Positions 8,460 through 16,581 of a stretch of DNA of 64,000 nucleotides are shown in pieces (positions within the stretch are counted from its first letter, which is position 1; each line of letters opens with the position of its first letter). A program made the translations under genes and the position numbers. The DNA is taken from positions 1,798,001-1,862,000 of the forward strand of contig NZ_CP059067.1 of assembly GCF_017795745.1 (NCBI RefSeq), written 5' to 3'. The notes under the pieces are model-generated. The model saw only the letters and a program-made list of their open reading frames with translations. It was not told the DNA's origin and searched no databases. Origin of the DNA: Rhizobacter sp. AJA081-3 (GTDB lineage Bacteria; Pseudomonadota; Gammaproteobacteria; Burkholderiales; Burkholderiaceae_C).

Positions 8460-9782
8460 ATGAACTGGCTGCTCCCGCGTCTGCTGGCTGGCGTGCTGGC
8501 GATGCTGGCAGGGGGCGTGATCGGCTTCGTTGTCTCGAATGCCGAGCAGACCCTTCTGTGGCGCGTGCTCGTGGGCGGCGGCGCCGGCGTGGCGATCGTC
8601 GCCTTCCTCGACACGCTGCGCGGCTACCGGCTGATCAACTGGTTGCGTGGCAGCCAGGATCAGCAGGCACCTCGAGACGCCGGCTTCTGGGGAGAACTGG
8701 GCTACCGGGTCGAGCGCTCGATCCGGCTGCGCGAGCAGGGGCTGGCGCAGGAGCGCCTTCGACTGGAGCAGTTCCTCTCCGCCATCGAGGCCTCACCGAA
8801 TGGCGTCCTCATGCTCGACGAGAACGACCAGATCGTCTGGTGCAACTCGGTCGCGGCCGACCACTTCGGACTGGACCCGGTGCGCGATCGGCGCCAGCGC
8901 GTGACCAATCTCGTCCGCGCACCTGCCTTCGTCGCCTACCTGCAAGCGCAGGTTCATAGCGAGGCGGTCAACTTTCCGACCCCCAGGGGGAACGGAGTGC
9001 TGTCGGTGTTGTTGCGCCCCTATGGCGAAGGGATGAGGCTCGTCCTGTCGCAGGACATCACCGATCGCGAACGCAACGAAGCCATGCGCCGCGACTTCGT
9101 CGCCAATGTGTCGCACGAAATCCGCACGCCGCTGACGGTGCTGGCCGGGTTCATCGAGACCATGACCCACCTGCAACTGACCGAGGTGGAACGCAAGCGC
9201 GTGCTGGAGCTGATGACGCAGCAGACGCAGCGCATGCAGACGCTGGTCAGCGACCTGCTGACCCTGGCGCAGCTCGAAGGCAGCCCCAGGCCCGCGGCAG
9301 ACCGCTGGGTGCCGCTGGCGCCGCTGCTGGCGCAGGTGGAAGCCGATGCCCGCGCCCTGTCGGCCGGGCGGCACATATTGACGGTCAGCGGCGGATCGGG
9401 CGTTCAGATCGCGGGCTCGAACTCGGAACTGCACAGCGCCGTCAACAACCTCGTCAGCAATGCGGTGCGCTACACGCCGGAGGGAGGCCGCATCGACGTG
9501 ACCTGGCAGGAACTGCCCGACGGCAGTGGCGAGCTGGCTGTGAGCGACACCGGCGTGGGCATCGAGCGGGAGCACATCCCTCGGCTGACTGAACGCTTCT
9601 ACCGCGTCGACGGCAGCCGCTCACGCGACACCGGCGGCACCGGGCTCGGCCTGTCGATCGTCAAGCATGTGGTGCAGCGGCATGGTGCGGAACTCGACAT
9701 CCAGAGCGAGCCGGGCAAGGGTTCGCGATTCAGGCTGGTCTTTCCGGCCGCACGCGTGCGCATAGCAGTCGAGGCTGCTTGA
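8460..9782 (+). CDS. phoR: Phosphate regulon sensor histidine kinase PhoR
   Basis: The 440-residue kinase has two N-terminal transmembrane helices with almost no periplasmic loop, as usual for PhoR, which senses through PstSCAB-PhoU rather than a ligand. A PAS domain follows (about residues 100-200, FLSAIEASPNGVLMLDENDQ). The dimerisation domain carries His219 in FVANVSHEIRTPLT. The ATPase domain shows the N box (NNLVSNAVRYTP), G1 (DTGVGIE) and G2 (GTGLGLSIVKH). It is the last gene of the operon. Its stop lies 6 bases from the convergent next gene, with no terminator visible between. Confidence 0.96.
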   Translation: MNWLLPRLLAGVLAMLAGGVIGFVVSNAEQTLLWRVLVGGGAGVAIVAFLDTLRGYRLINWLRGSQDQQAPRDAGFWGELGYRVERSIRLREQGLAQERLRLEQFLSAIEASPNGVLMLDENDQIVWCNSVAADHFGLDPVRDRRQRVTNLVRAPAFVAYLQAQVHSEAVNFPTPRGNGVLSVLLRPYGEGMRLVLSQDITDRERNEAMRRDFVANVSHEIRTPLTVLAGFIETMTHLQLTEVERKRVLELMTQQTQRMQTLVSDLLTLAQLEGSPRPAADRWVPLAPLLAQVEADARALSAGRHILTVSGGSGVQIAGSNSELHSAVNNLVSNAVRYTPEGGRIDVTWQELPDGSGELAVSDTGVGIEREHIPRLTERFYRVDGSRSRDTGGTGLGLSIVKHVVQRHGAELDIQSEPGKGSRFRLVFPAARVRIAVEAA

Positions 9783-9788
9783 GTCGGG

Positions 9789-11453
9789 TCAGCGGGCCGC
9801 GGCGGTGCGGCGGTAGATCGCCGTGAGGTCCTGTCGGTCAGTCGGCCGCTCGACGCGGGCCAGCAGCTGCCAGCCCGGGTACGACGTGGCAGGCAGCTTC
9901 GGTGTTTGCGAGGCGAGCAGGTAGTCGCAGGGTGACAGCTCGGCCGGCGTGACCGCATCGACGCGGTAGCCGCCCATCGATTCGAGCGCCGCCAGCAGCG
10001 CGCGCGGCAATTGCGGCGCGGCAACGCAGGCCGTTCGCGGCACGTGCTCGGCGATGCGGCCGAGCAGCGGCCGATAGCTGCGTGCATGGTCCAGCAAGGG
10101 CAGCCACAGCGTCATCAGCAGCAGCCAGCACACGGCCACGCCGCCGGCGGGCAGGACCAGGCTCTTCCACAATGGATGGCGGTGACGGCCGGTGCGCCAG
10201 CGCACCAGCCACATCCAGGCCAGGGTGCCCAGCAGCGCGATCGCCAGCGCGAGCAATGAGAAGGCCGGTCTGAACTCTGGCGCCAGGCGTGCGACGTTGG
10301 CGGCCGGCTTGGCTGGGAAGCCGGTCTGCATCGCCGCGTAGATGACCCAGATGGCCAGAGCGCAGATGCTGAAGAAGAACACCGAGAACCAGTCGATCGC
10401 CGCGGCGGTACTGCGCTGCAGCGTCGGCAAGGCGAAGGCGGCCAGCACGGCCAGGGCCGGCAGGGCGAGCATCAATGCGCGGTCGGACCCGCCCATCGCC
10501 AGGCCAGCCAGCAGCGCCGGGAGCGCGCAGCCCAGCGGCACCGAGATATGACGGTGCAACATGTGGCCACGCCAGCGCCACAGCGTCCACATGGCCAGCG
10601 GCCAGGCGGGCCAGGTGAACCAGGCAAGCTGGCGCAACAGACCCAGCGGCTGGAGCGATTCGACCGACGTCACACGCCAGCCCCAGGCCTGGAGCAGCGT
10701 TGCGCAGGCCGCCGCCAGCACGCCCGCGCCGGCCACCCACCAGGCGGCGTCGCGCACCTGGGAATAGGTGGAGCGCAAGCATATGGCCGTGCCTGTCACC
10801 GCGAGCACGGTCGCGATGGCTGGTGCGCCGCTGGCTGCCATCACCGGCAGCGCGATCAGCGCAGCCAGCCGCGAGCGCCCCTTGCGGAATGGTGCTGCGG
10901 CGAGCGCATAGAGGAACAGCGTGGCGCCCGCCAGCTGAACCAGCTCCGGCGTGGTCTCATGGCCGAGCTGCAGCAGGCCGAGCGTGGCCATGACGGCCAG
11001 CAAGGCCCCATCGGCGATGGCGCGCGCATAGTCGACGGGCGCAGCCTCGCCCCCGAAGGCGAAAGGCAGCGGCTGGGCCGCCTCGGTGCGCGCCAGGTGA
11101 TAGGTCGCATACCAGGTCAGCACCAGAACCAGCACGAGCAGCAGCGCGAACGGGATGCGCGCGGCCACCGACGGCTCGAGCAGGCCGCCGAGCAGGCGGA
11201 TGAAGGCGGCACCCAGCCAATACGGCACGAGCGCGACGTCACCGGGCAGCCCGGCGATCGACGGCGACAGCCAGCCGGACTGGCCGCCGGCGATGCTGGC
11301 CATGTGGCCGAAGGCAGTGACGTCGGCGTTCTTCCAGGGATCCCGGCCGAACACGCCCGGCAGCACGTAGGCGGCGCAGAAGAGCAGCAGGGCCAGCCTC
11401 GGCAGCCGCTGGGCGGCGCGCTGGGTGACCAGGGCAGGGGTGGGCGAGTTCAA
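9789..11453 (-). CDS. Polytopic membrane protein, GT39/ArnT-like glycosyltransferase family
   Basis: This 554-residue integral membrane protein has about ten hydrophobic segments and a soluble C-terminal part of about 110 residues. The first lumenal loop reads GVFGRDPWKNADV, resembling the acidic loop after the first helix in lipid-linked-sugar transferases of the PMT/ArnT superfamily. Such enzymes move a sugar from a polyprenyl carrier to lipid A or protein on the periplasmic side. No acceptor can be named. The gene stands alone, downstream of rpmE2 on the same strand but separated from it by tandem terminator-like hairpins. Confidence in the fold is moderate and in the activity low. Confidence 0.6.
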   Translation of the reverse strand: MNSPTPALVTQRAAQRLPRLALLLFCAAYVLPGVFGRDPWKNADVTAFGHMASIAGGQSGWLSPSIAGLPGDVALVPYWLGAAFIRLLGGLLEPSVAARIPFALLLVLVLVLTWYATYHLARTEAAQPLPFAFGGEAAPVDYARAIADGALLAVMATLGLLQLGHETTPELVQLAGATLFLYALAAAPFRKGRSRLAALIALPVMAASGAPAIATVLAVTGTAICLRSTYSQVRDAAWWVAGAGVLAAACATLLQAWGWRVTSVESLQPLGLLRQLAWFTWPAWPLAMWTLWRWRGHMLHRHISVPLGCALPALLAGLAMGGSDRALMLALPALAVLAAFALPTLQRSTAAAIDWFSVFFFSICALAIWVIYAAMQTGFPAKPAANVARLAPEFRPAFSLLALAIALLGTLAWMWLVRWRTGRHRHPLWKSLVLPAGGVAVCWLLLMTLWLPLLDHARSYRPLLGRIAEHVPRTACVAAPQLPRALLAALESMGGYRVDAVTPAELSPCDYLLASQTPKLPATSYPGWQLLARVERPTDRQDLTAIYRRTAAAR

Positions 11454-11510
11454 TGCGAGGCGGCGTTCAGGGGCAGCGAATCATGCAGCAAGTCGGCGCC
11501 GGACAACAAA

Positions 11511-11614
11511 AAGGCAGCCGAAGCTGCCTTTCAACACGAAGGCAGCCGAAGCTGCCTTTCAACACGAAGGCAGCCGAAGCTGCCTTTCAACACGACGGCA
11601 GCCGAAGCTGCCTT
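11511..11614 (-). repeat. Four tandem copies of a terminator-like hairpin downstream of rpmE2
   Basis: A 28-bp unit is repeated with exact phase. The palindromic cores AAGGCAGC-CGAA-GCTGCCTT lie at 11511-11530, 11539-11558, 11567-11586 and 11595-11614 (the last has one A-to-C change), separated by the 8-base linker TCAACACG. On the minus strand each core folds as an 8-bp stem with a TTCG tetraloop. The copy farthest from rpmE2 is followed by TTTTTGTTG, a standard intrinsic terminator. The array directly follows rpmE2 (stop at 11637) and precedes the next minus-strand gene. Confidence 0.85.
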
Positions 11615-11636
11615 GGAGTTCAAGCGCGCGAAGAAA

Positions 11637-11891
11637 TCACTTCTTCAGGTGCGCGAACTTGTTGCGGAACTTCTCGACGCGGCCGCCCAGCGAGTCCACG
11701 CTCTTCTGCGTGCCGGTGTAGAACGGATGCGATTCGCTGGTCGATTCCAGCTTGAACAGCGGCAGCTCGCGGCCGTCGTCCATCTTCACGGTTTCCTTGG
11801 TCTGCGCGCACGAGCGCGTGACGAACTTGAAGCCGTTGGAAAGGTCCACGAAGCAGACTTCGCGGTAGTTGGGGTGAATGCCTTCTTTCAT
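11637..11891 (-). CDS. rpmE2: 50S ribosomal protein L31, type B
   Basis: The 84-residue protein begins [20 protein letters not shown] and contains [22 protein letters not shown], the signature of L31. It lacks the paired CxxC zinc ligands of type A L31, so it is the zinc-independent form, which many Burkholderiales use as their only L31. AGAGG lies upstream of the ATG at 11891. A much longer open frame runs upstream through the rho region but is antisense-type noise. The gene sits 83 bases downstream of rho and may be cotranscribed with it; the tandem hairpins then end the transcript. Confidence 0.95.
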   Translation of the reverse strand: MKEGIHPNYREVCFVDLSNGFKFVTRSCAQTKETVKMDDGRELPLFKLESTSESHPFYTGTQKSVDSLGGRVEKFRNKFAHLKK

Positions 11892-11974
11892 GCCTTGCCT
11901 CTGCGCTGGTGACTCGGCAGCCACGTCGAACCTTTCGACGCACTTTCCGACGCTGGAAAACCGCGAAGTATAAC

Positions 11975-13237
11975 TTACCCGCCTCGACGCATCATGTCGA
12001 AGAAGTCGAGGTTGTTCTTCGTGGACTTCATCTTGTCGAGGATGAACTCCATCGCCTCGATCTCGTCCATCGGGTAGAGCAACTTGCGCAGGATCCAGGT
12101 CTTCTGCAGGATTTCCGGCTTGAGCAGCAGCTCTTCGCGACGCGTGCCCGACTTGTTGATCAGGATCGACGGGTAGACACGCTTCTCGGCCATGCGGCGA
12201 TCCAGGTGGATCTCGCAGTTGCCGGTGCCCTTGAACTCCTCGTAGATCACTTCGTCCATGCGCGAGCCGGTGTCGATCAGCGCGGTGCCGATGATGGTCA
12301 ACGAGCCGCCTTCCTCGACATTGCGCGCGGCGCCGAAGAAGCGCTTCGGGCGCTGCAGCGCGTTGGCGTCGACGCCGCCGGTCAGCACCTTGCCCGACGA
12401 CGGCAGCACGTTGTTGTAGGCGCGGGCCAGGCGGGTGATCGAGTCGAGCAGGATCACCACGTCCTTCTTCAGCTCGACCAGGCGCTTGGCGCGCTCGATG
12501 ACCATCTCGGCCACCTGCACGTGGCGCGCGGCCGGTTCGTCGAAGGTGGAGCTGATGACCTCGCCGCGCACCGTGCGCACCATCTCGGTCACTTCCTCGG
12601 GGCGCTCGTCGACGAGCAGCACGATGAGGTAGACGTCCGGGTGGTTGGCCACGATCGCGTGGGCGATGTGCTGCATCATCACCGTCTTGCCGGTCTTGGG
12701 CTGGGCGACGAGCAGGGCGCGTTGGCCTTTGCCGATGGGCGCGATCAGGTCGATGATCCGCCCGGTGATGTTCTCTTCCGACTTGATCTCGCGTTCGAGC
12801 TTGAACTGTTCCTTCGGGAACAGCGGCGTCAAGTTCTCGAACATGATCTTGTGCTTGCTCTCCTCGGGCGTCAGGCCGTTGACACGGTCGACCTTGACGA
12901 GCGCGAAGTAGCGCTCCCCGTCCTTCGGAACCCTGACTTCGCCTTCGACGGCATCGCCCGTGTGCAGGTTGAAGCGGCGGATCTGGCTCGGGCTCAGGTA
13001 GATGTCGTCGGTGGACGCCATGTAGCTCGCGTCGGGCGAGCGCAGGAAGCCGAAGCCGTCGGGCAGCACCTCCAGCACGCCGTCGCCGAAGACCTGCTCG
13101 CCTCCCTTGGCGCGCTTCTTCATGATCGCGAACATCAGCTCCTGCTTGCGCATGCGGGCGACGTTCTCGATCTCGAGCGCCTCGCCCATCGTGATGAGCT
13201 CGGAGACGTGGAGCGCTTTCAGTTCGGACAGATGCAT
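11975..13237 (-). CDS. rho: Transcription termination factor Rho
   Basis: The 420-residue hexameric RNA helicase has the N-terminal helix bundle [15 protein letters not shown], the RNA-binding cold-shock-like domain with [17 protein letters not shown], and the ATPase core with Walker [11 protein letters not shown], Walker [17 protein letters not shown], and the Q/R-loop region [15 protein letters not shown]. The length is standard. trxA lies upstream on the same strand, 275 bases away, a common betaproteobacterial order. The long leader fits Rho autoregulation by termination within its own untranslated region. Confidence 0.98.
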   Translation of the reverse strand: MHLSELKALHVSELITMGEALEIENVARMRKQELMFAIMKKRAKGGEQVFGDGVLEVLPDGFGFLRSPDASYMASTDDIYLSPSQIRRFNLHTGDAVEGEVRVPKDGERYFALVKVDRVNGLTPEESKHKIMFENLTPLFPKEQFKLEREIKSEENITGRIIDLIAPIGKGQRALLVAQPKTGKTVMMQHIAHAIVANHPDVYLIVLLVDERPEEVTEMVRTVRGEVISSTFDEPAARHVQVAEMVIERAKRLVELKKDVVILLDSITRLARAYNNVLPSSGKVLTGGVDANALQRPKRFFGAARNVEEGGSLTIIGTALIDTGSRMDEVIYEEFKGTGNCEIHLDRRMAEKRVYPSILINKSGTRREELLLKPEILQKTWILRKLLYPMDEIEAMEFILDKMKSTKNNLDFFDMMRRGG

Positions 13238-13511
13238 GGGGGGACACCCTGGGGTGAGTTGTCGACCGCCGCGCCAACGGCATGTCGACCGGAGTCTCGG
13301 CCTACCACGACACCGGCCCGGATGGCCGGCGGCATGAACCTGCGTCTCGGAACTGTCAGGAACGCGGGGGTAGGGGCCGAATCCACGCGCTGCCGGATCT
13401 GGCGCGAACCGTCGCCCCCGGTGTCAGGGCGCCAGTTCTTGGCGTGGTGGCTTGATTTCCTGCGGCGCGGCCCGGCGACTCGTGGATCCGGGCTGCGCTG
13501 CGATTCAGGAA

Positions 13512-13542
13512 ATTATAGATGACCGTCGAGGAAGGCCGTCAA
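13512..13542 (-). promoter_or_regulatory. Probable rho promoter overlapping the end of trxA
   Basis: On the minus strand, TTGACG (13542-13537) and a perfect TATAAT (13517-13512) are separated by 19 bases. The -10 overlaps the trxA TAA stop. Transcription from here would give rho a leader of about 265 bases. The 19-base spacer is longer than ideal. Confidence 0.5.
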
Positions 13543-13842
13543 TTGCGCTTTTGACAACGCTCCGACCTTGGTGGCGGCCAGCTGGCCGTCCTTGAAAAGC
13601 ATCAGGGTCGGGATGCCGCGGATGCCGAACTTCGCCGGCACATCGCGGTTCTCGTCGACGTTCATCTTGGCGATCTGCAGGCGGCCGTCGTAGTCCTTCG
13701 ACACTTCGTCGAGGATGGGGGCGATCATCTTGCAGGGCCCGCACCACTCGGCCCAGTAGTCGACCAGCACGGGCTTGTCGGACTTCAGGACGTCGTTGTC
13801 GAACGAGGCATCGGAGGTGTGTTTGATCAGATCGCTGCTCAT
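13513..13842 (-). CDS. trxA: Thioredoxin
   Basis: The 109-residue thioredoxin keeps cytoplasmic thiols reduced. The redox site WCGPC is at residues 33-37 in [16 protein letters not shown], the buried Asp lies in VLVDYW, and the cis-Pro is in [11 protein letters not shown]. The ATG at 13842 is preceded by AGAAGG. A longer in-frame reading to 13893 adds 17 residues unlike the family and was not used. rho follows on the same strand. The divergent addB-like gene begins 102 bases away. Confidence 0.97.
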   Translation of the reverse strand: MSSDLIKHTSDASFDNDVLKSDKPVLVDYWAEWCGPCKMIAPILDEVSKDYDGRLQIAKMNVDENRDVPAKFGIRGIPTLMLFKDGQLAATKVGALSKAQLTAFLDGHL

Positions 13843-13944
13843 GGAATGTCCTTCTGCAGGCACCACGCTGATGGGGTGGCAAGGCACAATCATTCTGACA
13901 TAAAGCCCTGTCTACTGTTTCCGTGGGGACCGTGGTCCTTTCCT

Positions 13945-16581
13945 ATGGCCGCCATAGCGCGACTCCCTCTTGAAGTCCAGGTCAGCGGCCCTCACGGCTC
14001 ATCGGCCTGGGACGCGCTGGCGCGCCAGGTGACCGATTGGGCTGCCCCGCAGCAGCTCAGCCTGCGCGACGTGGTGTTGCTTCTGCCGTTCGCGCAGTTG
14101 CTGCCGCTGGCGCGCCAGGCCTTCGGGCGCATCGGCGGCTGGCAGCCGCGCATCGAGACGACGCAGACTCTGGCCGCCGCGCTGGGCCCCGCCGCGTCCC
14201 TGCAGGCCATGCAACTGGCCTTCGACGTGGCGGCAGACCGCCTCAATGCGGCTCGGCTGATCCGCTCGCAGGGGGCGTCCATGGCCTGGGCGCGCAGCGA
14301 CCCGCGGCATTTCGATCGTGCCGTCGCGGCGCTGACGCAGACCGCGCACGACCTCGCGCAGGCCGCTTTCTCCGTCGCCCCTTCGGATCGTGATGCGTAC
14401 TGGGCGGCGGCGCGCGAGTTGCTGTCGCCAGCCACAGGGCCCGGCAGCCAGCAGCGCTGGCTGGCGCGGGTGGCGCTCGAGTGGGCGGCGCAGAGTTCAG
14501 CGCCGGCCACCGATCGCCTGTTCGATGAGCGACCTGCCGCCTGGGTCGCCCTGCAGGCCGGCGGGCCCGATCCGCTGGTGCAGTCGCTGATGCACGCGGC
14601 ACCGCTCGACGCGCCCTGCCTCATCGTCGATGCCGACGCTGCGCCGTCGATGCAGGTCGTTGCCTCCGAGCCGCCGCGCCTCGCGCGTTGCGGCGGCTTC
14701 GAACACGAGGCGCAGTGCGCCGCCGCTCAGGTGTTGCTGCACCTCGAGCGTGGTGAAGTACCGATCGCGCTCATCGGGCAGGACCGGCAACTCGTGCGCC
14801 GCGTGCGCGCCTTGCTTGAGCGCCAGCGCGTGCCCTTGGCCGACGAAACGGGCTGGGCGCTGTCGACCACGCGTGCAGCCGCGCAGGTGATGGCGTTGTT
14901 GCGCGCCGCGCCGGCGCGTGCCGGCACCGACGCGTTGTTCGACTGGTTGAAGACCTTGCCGGGCTGGCCCGGCCGCGACGACGCCGCGCTGCGATTGCAG
15001 CAACTCGAGCGCCTGTGCCGCAGGCGAGCGCTGTCTCGCATCGAAGCCCTCGACCGGCTCGATCTCGACGCGGACCTCGCGTCCTACTGGGCAGCCGTGC
15101 GCGCCGAGCTCGAACGGCTGCGCGCCGCGCGCCCCGGTGTGGCTGCCTGGCTGAACCGACTGCGCGAAGCGCTGCAGGGCTGTGGCGCCTGGCCACTGCT
15201 CGAGGGCGACGAAGCGGGCCGGGCCGTGCTGTCGGCCCTGCGTCTGCATGCCGTGGCCGATGCCGACGCCGCCTGGCGCGAAGCGGCCGATGCCTCGCCC
15301 ATGGCGCTCGACGGCTTCACCGCCTGGGTCGACGAGGTGCTGGAGCGATCCAGCTTCATGCCCGCCGGACCGGGAACGGCGCAGGTGTTCGTCACCCCCT
15401 TGGCGCGGGCGATGCTGCGGCCCTTCGGCGCGGTGGTGTGCCCCGGCTCCGACGATCGCCATCTGGGCGCGAGCGCGGCGACGCATCCCTTGCTGTCCGA
15501 TGCCGAGCAGCTGGCCCTCGGCCTGGCCGCGCGGGTCGAGCGCCTGCAGCGCGAGACGCTGGCCTTCCAGCATGCGCTTGCGCTGAACCGGGTGACGTTC
15601 CTGCGGCGCCATGTCGATGCCAACGGCGAGCCGCTGGCCGACAGCTCGCTGCTGCAGCGGCTGGCGCTCGACCTGTCCGCGCAGGGCCGCGCTTTGGCGG
15701 ACTGGGCGGATCCGCGGGTTCATGTCGATCTCGAAGCGGCACCGGTGGCCTGGCCGCTGCCGGTGGCTGGTGGACAACTCCCCGGGCGCGTGTCGGCCAG
15801 CGCCGTGCAGGCACTGCGCGACTGCCCGTATCGATTCTTCTCGCGGCATGTGCTCGGGCTGCGCGAGGACGACGAACTCGAAGCCGAGATCGAGAAGCGC
15901 GACTACGGCACCTGGCTTCACGAAGTGCTGCACCGCTTCCACCTCACGCGCGAGGCGCCGGGCACGGTGCAGGCCGAGCGCGAGCGCCTGCACGAGCTGG
16001 CGCGGGTGGTGCAGGCCGCGATGGGCCTGGCCGACGACGAGTTCCTGCCCTTCGCCGCTGCCTTCGACGGCGTCGCGGTGCGCTACGTGGCCTGGCTGCA
16101 CGCACGCGACGCGGCTGGCGCGCGCTGGCAGGACGGCGAGCGCGACTGCCGCAGCCGGCCCGAGGCGCTGCAGGGCGTCGAACTGCAGGGCGTGATCGAC
16201 CGCATCGATCGCGTCGAGCACGGCTCGGCCGTGCAGCTGATCGACTACAAGACGGTGAAGGCCGACAAGCTGAAGCGCCAGGTGCGCGAGCCGCTGGAGG
16301 ACACGCAGCTCGCGTTCTACGCGGCACTGCTGTCGGCCGAAACCGAGAGCCCCTTGCAGGCCTGCTACCTGGCGCTGGACGACGACGAGCGTGTCGTCGA
16401 GGTGCCGCATGTGGAGGTGCGGCACAGTGCCGAGGTGATGGTGCGCGAGCTCGGCGGCGAGTTCGCGCGCCTGCGCGCCGGTGCGCCGCTGCCCGCACTC
16501 GGCGAGGAGCCGACGTGCGAACACTGCGAAGCGCGCGGCCTGTGTCGCCGCGACCATTGGCCGGACGGGCAGGGCGCATGA
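13945..16581 (+). CDS. addB: AddB-like PD-(D/E)XK nuclease subunit
   Basis: The 878-residue protein resembles the nuclease/inactive-helicase subunit of an AddAB-type recombination complex. The C-terminal nuclease domain shows GVIDRIDRV and LIDYKT (Asp767, Lys769). Four cysteines placed as in AddB-type iron-sulfur nucleases are Cys627 (CPYRFFSR) and Cys858, Cys861 and Cys867 (CEHCEARGLC). No Walker A motif is visible, as expected for AddB. I use the ATG at 13945 (MAAIARLPLEV); the upstream extension to 13819 overlaps trxA and lacks family character. The stop overlaps the helicase gene start (ATGA). Whether it works as AddB or as a stand-alone paralogue cannot be proven here. Confidence 0.85.
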   Translation: MAAIARLPLEVQVSGPHGSSAWDALARQVTDWAAPQQLSLRDVVLLLPFAQLLPLARQAFGRIGGWQPRIETTQTLAAALGPAASLQAMQLAFDVAADRLNAARLIRSQGASMAWARSDPRHFDRAVAALTQTAHDLAQAAFSVAPSDRDAYWAAARELLSPATGPGSQQRWLARVALEWAAQSSAPATDRLFDERPAAWVALQAGGPDPLVQSLMHAAPLDAPCLIVDADAAPSMQVVASEPPRLARCGGFEHEAQCAAAQVLLHLERGEVPIALIGQDRQLVRRVRALLERQRVPLADETGWALSTTRAAAQVMALLRAAPARAGTDALFDWLKTLPGWPGRDDAALRLQQLERLCRRRALSRIEALDRLDLDADLASYWAAVRAELERLRAARPGVAAWLNRLREALQGCGAWPLLEGDEAGRAVLSALRLHAVADADAAWREAADASPMALDGFTAWVDEVLERSSFMPAGPGTAQVFVTPLARAMLRPFGAVVCPGSDDRHLGASAATHPLLSDAEQLALGLAARVERLQRETLAFQHALALNRVTFLRRHVDANGEPLADSSLLQRLALDLSAQGRALADWADPRVHVDLEAAPVAWPLPVAGGQLPGRVSASAVQALRDCPYRFFSRHVLGLREDDELEAEIEKRDYGTWLHEVLHRFHLTREAPGTVQAERERLHELARVVQAAMGLADDEFLPFAAAFDGVAVRYVAWLHARDAAGARWQDGERDCRSRPEALQGVELQGVIDRIDRVEHGSAVQLIDYKTVKADKLKRQVREPLEDTQLAFYAALLSAETESPLQACYLALDDDERVVEVPHVEVRHSAEVMVRELGGEFARLRAGAPLPALGEEPTCEHCEARGLCRRDHWPDGQGA

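Noticed and set aside
11511-11614. CRISPR-like short repeat array
   Set aside because: The repeated units are palindromic terminator hairpins with a constant 8-base linker; there are no unique spacers and no cas genes.
15015-16577. Possible N-terminal extension of the helicase
   Set aside because: The frame is open but lies within addB; helicase similarity begins at the ATG at 16578, which overlaps the addB stop.
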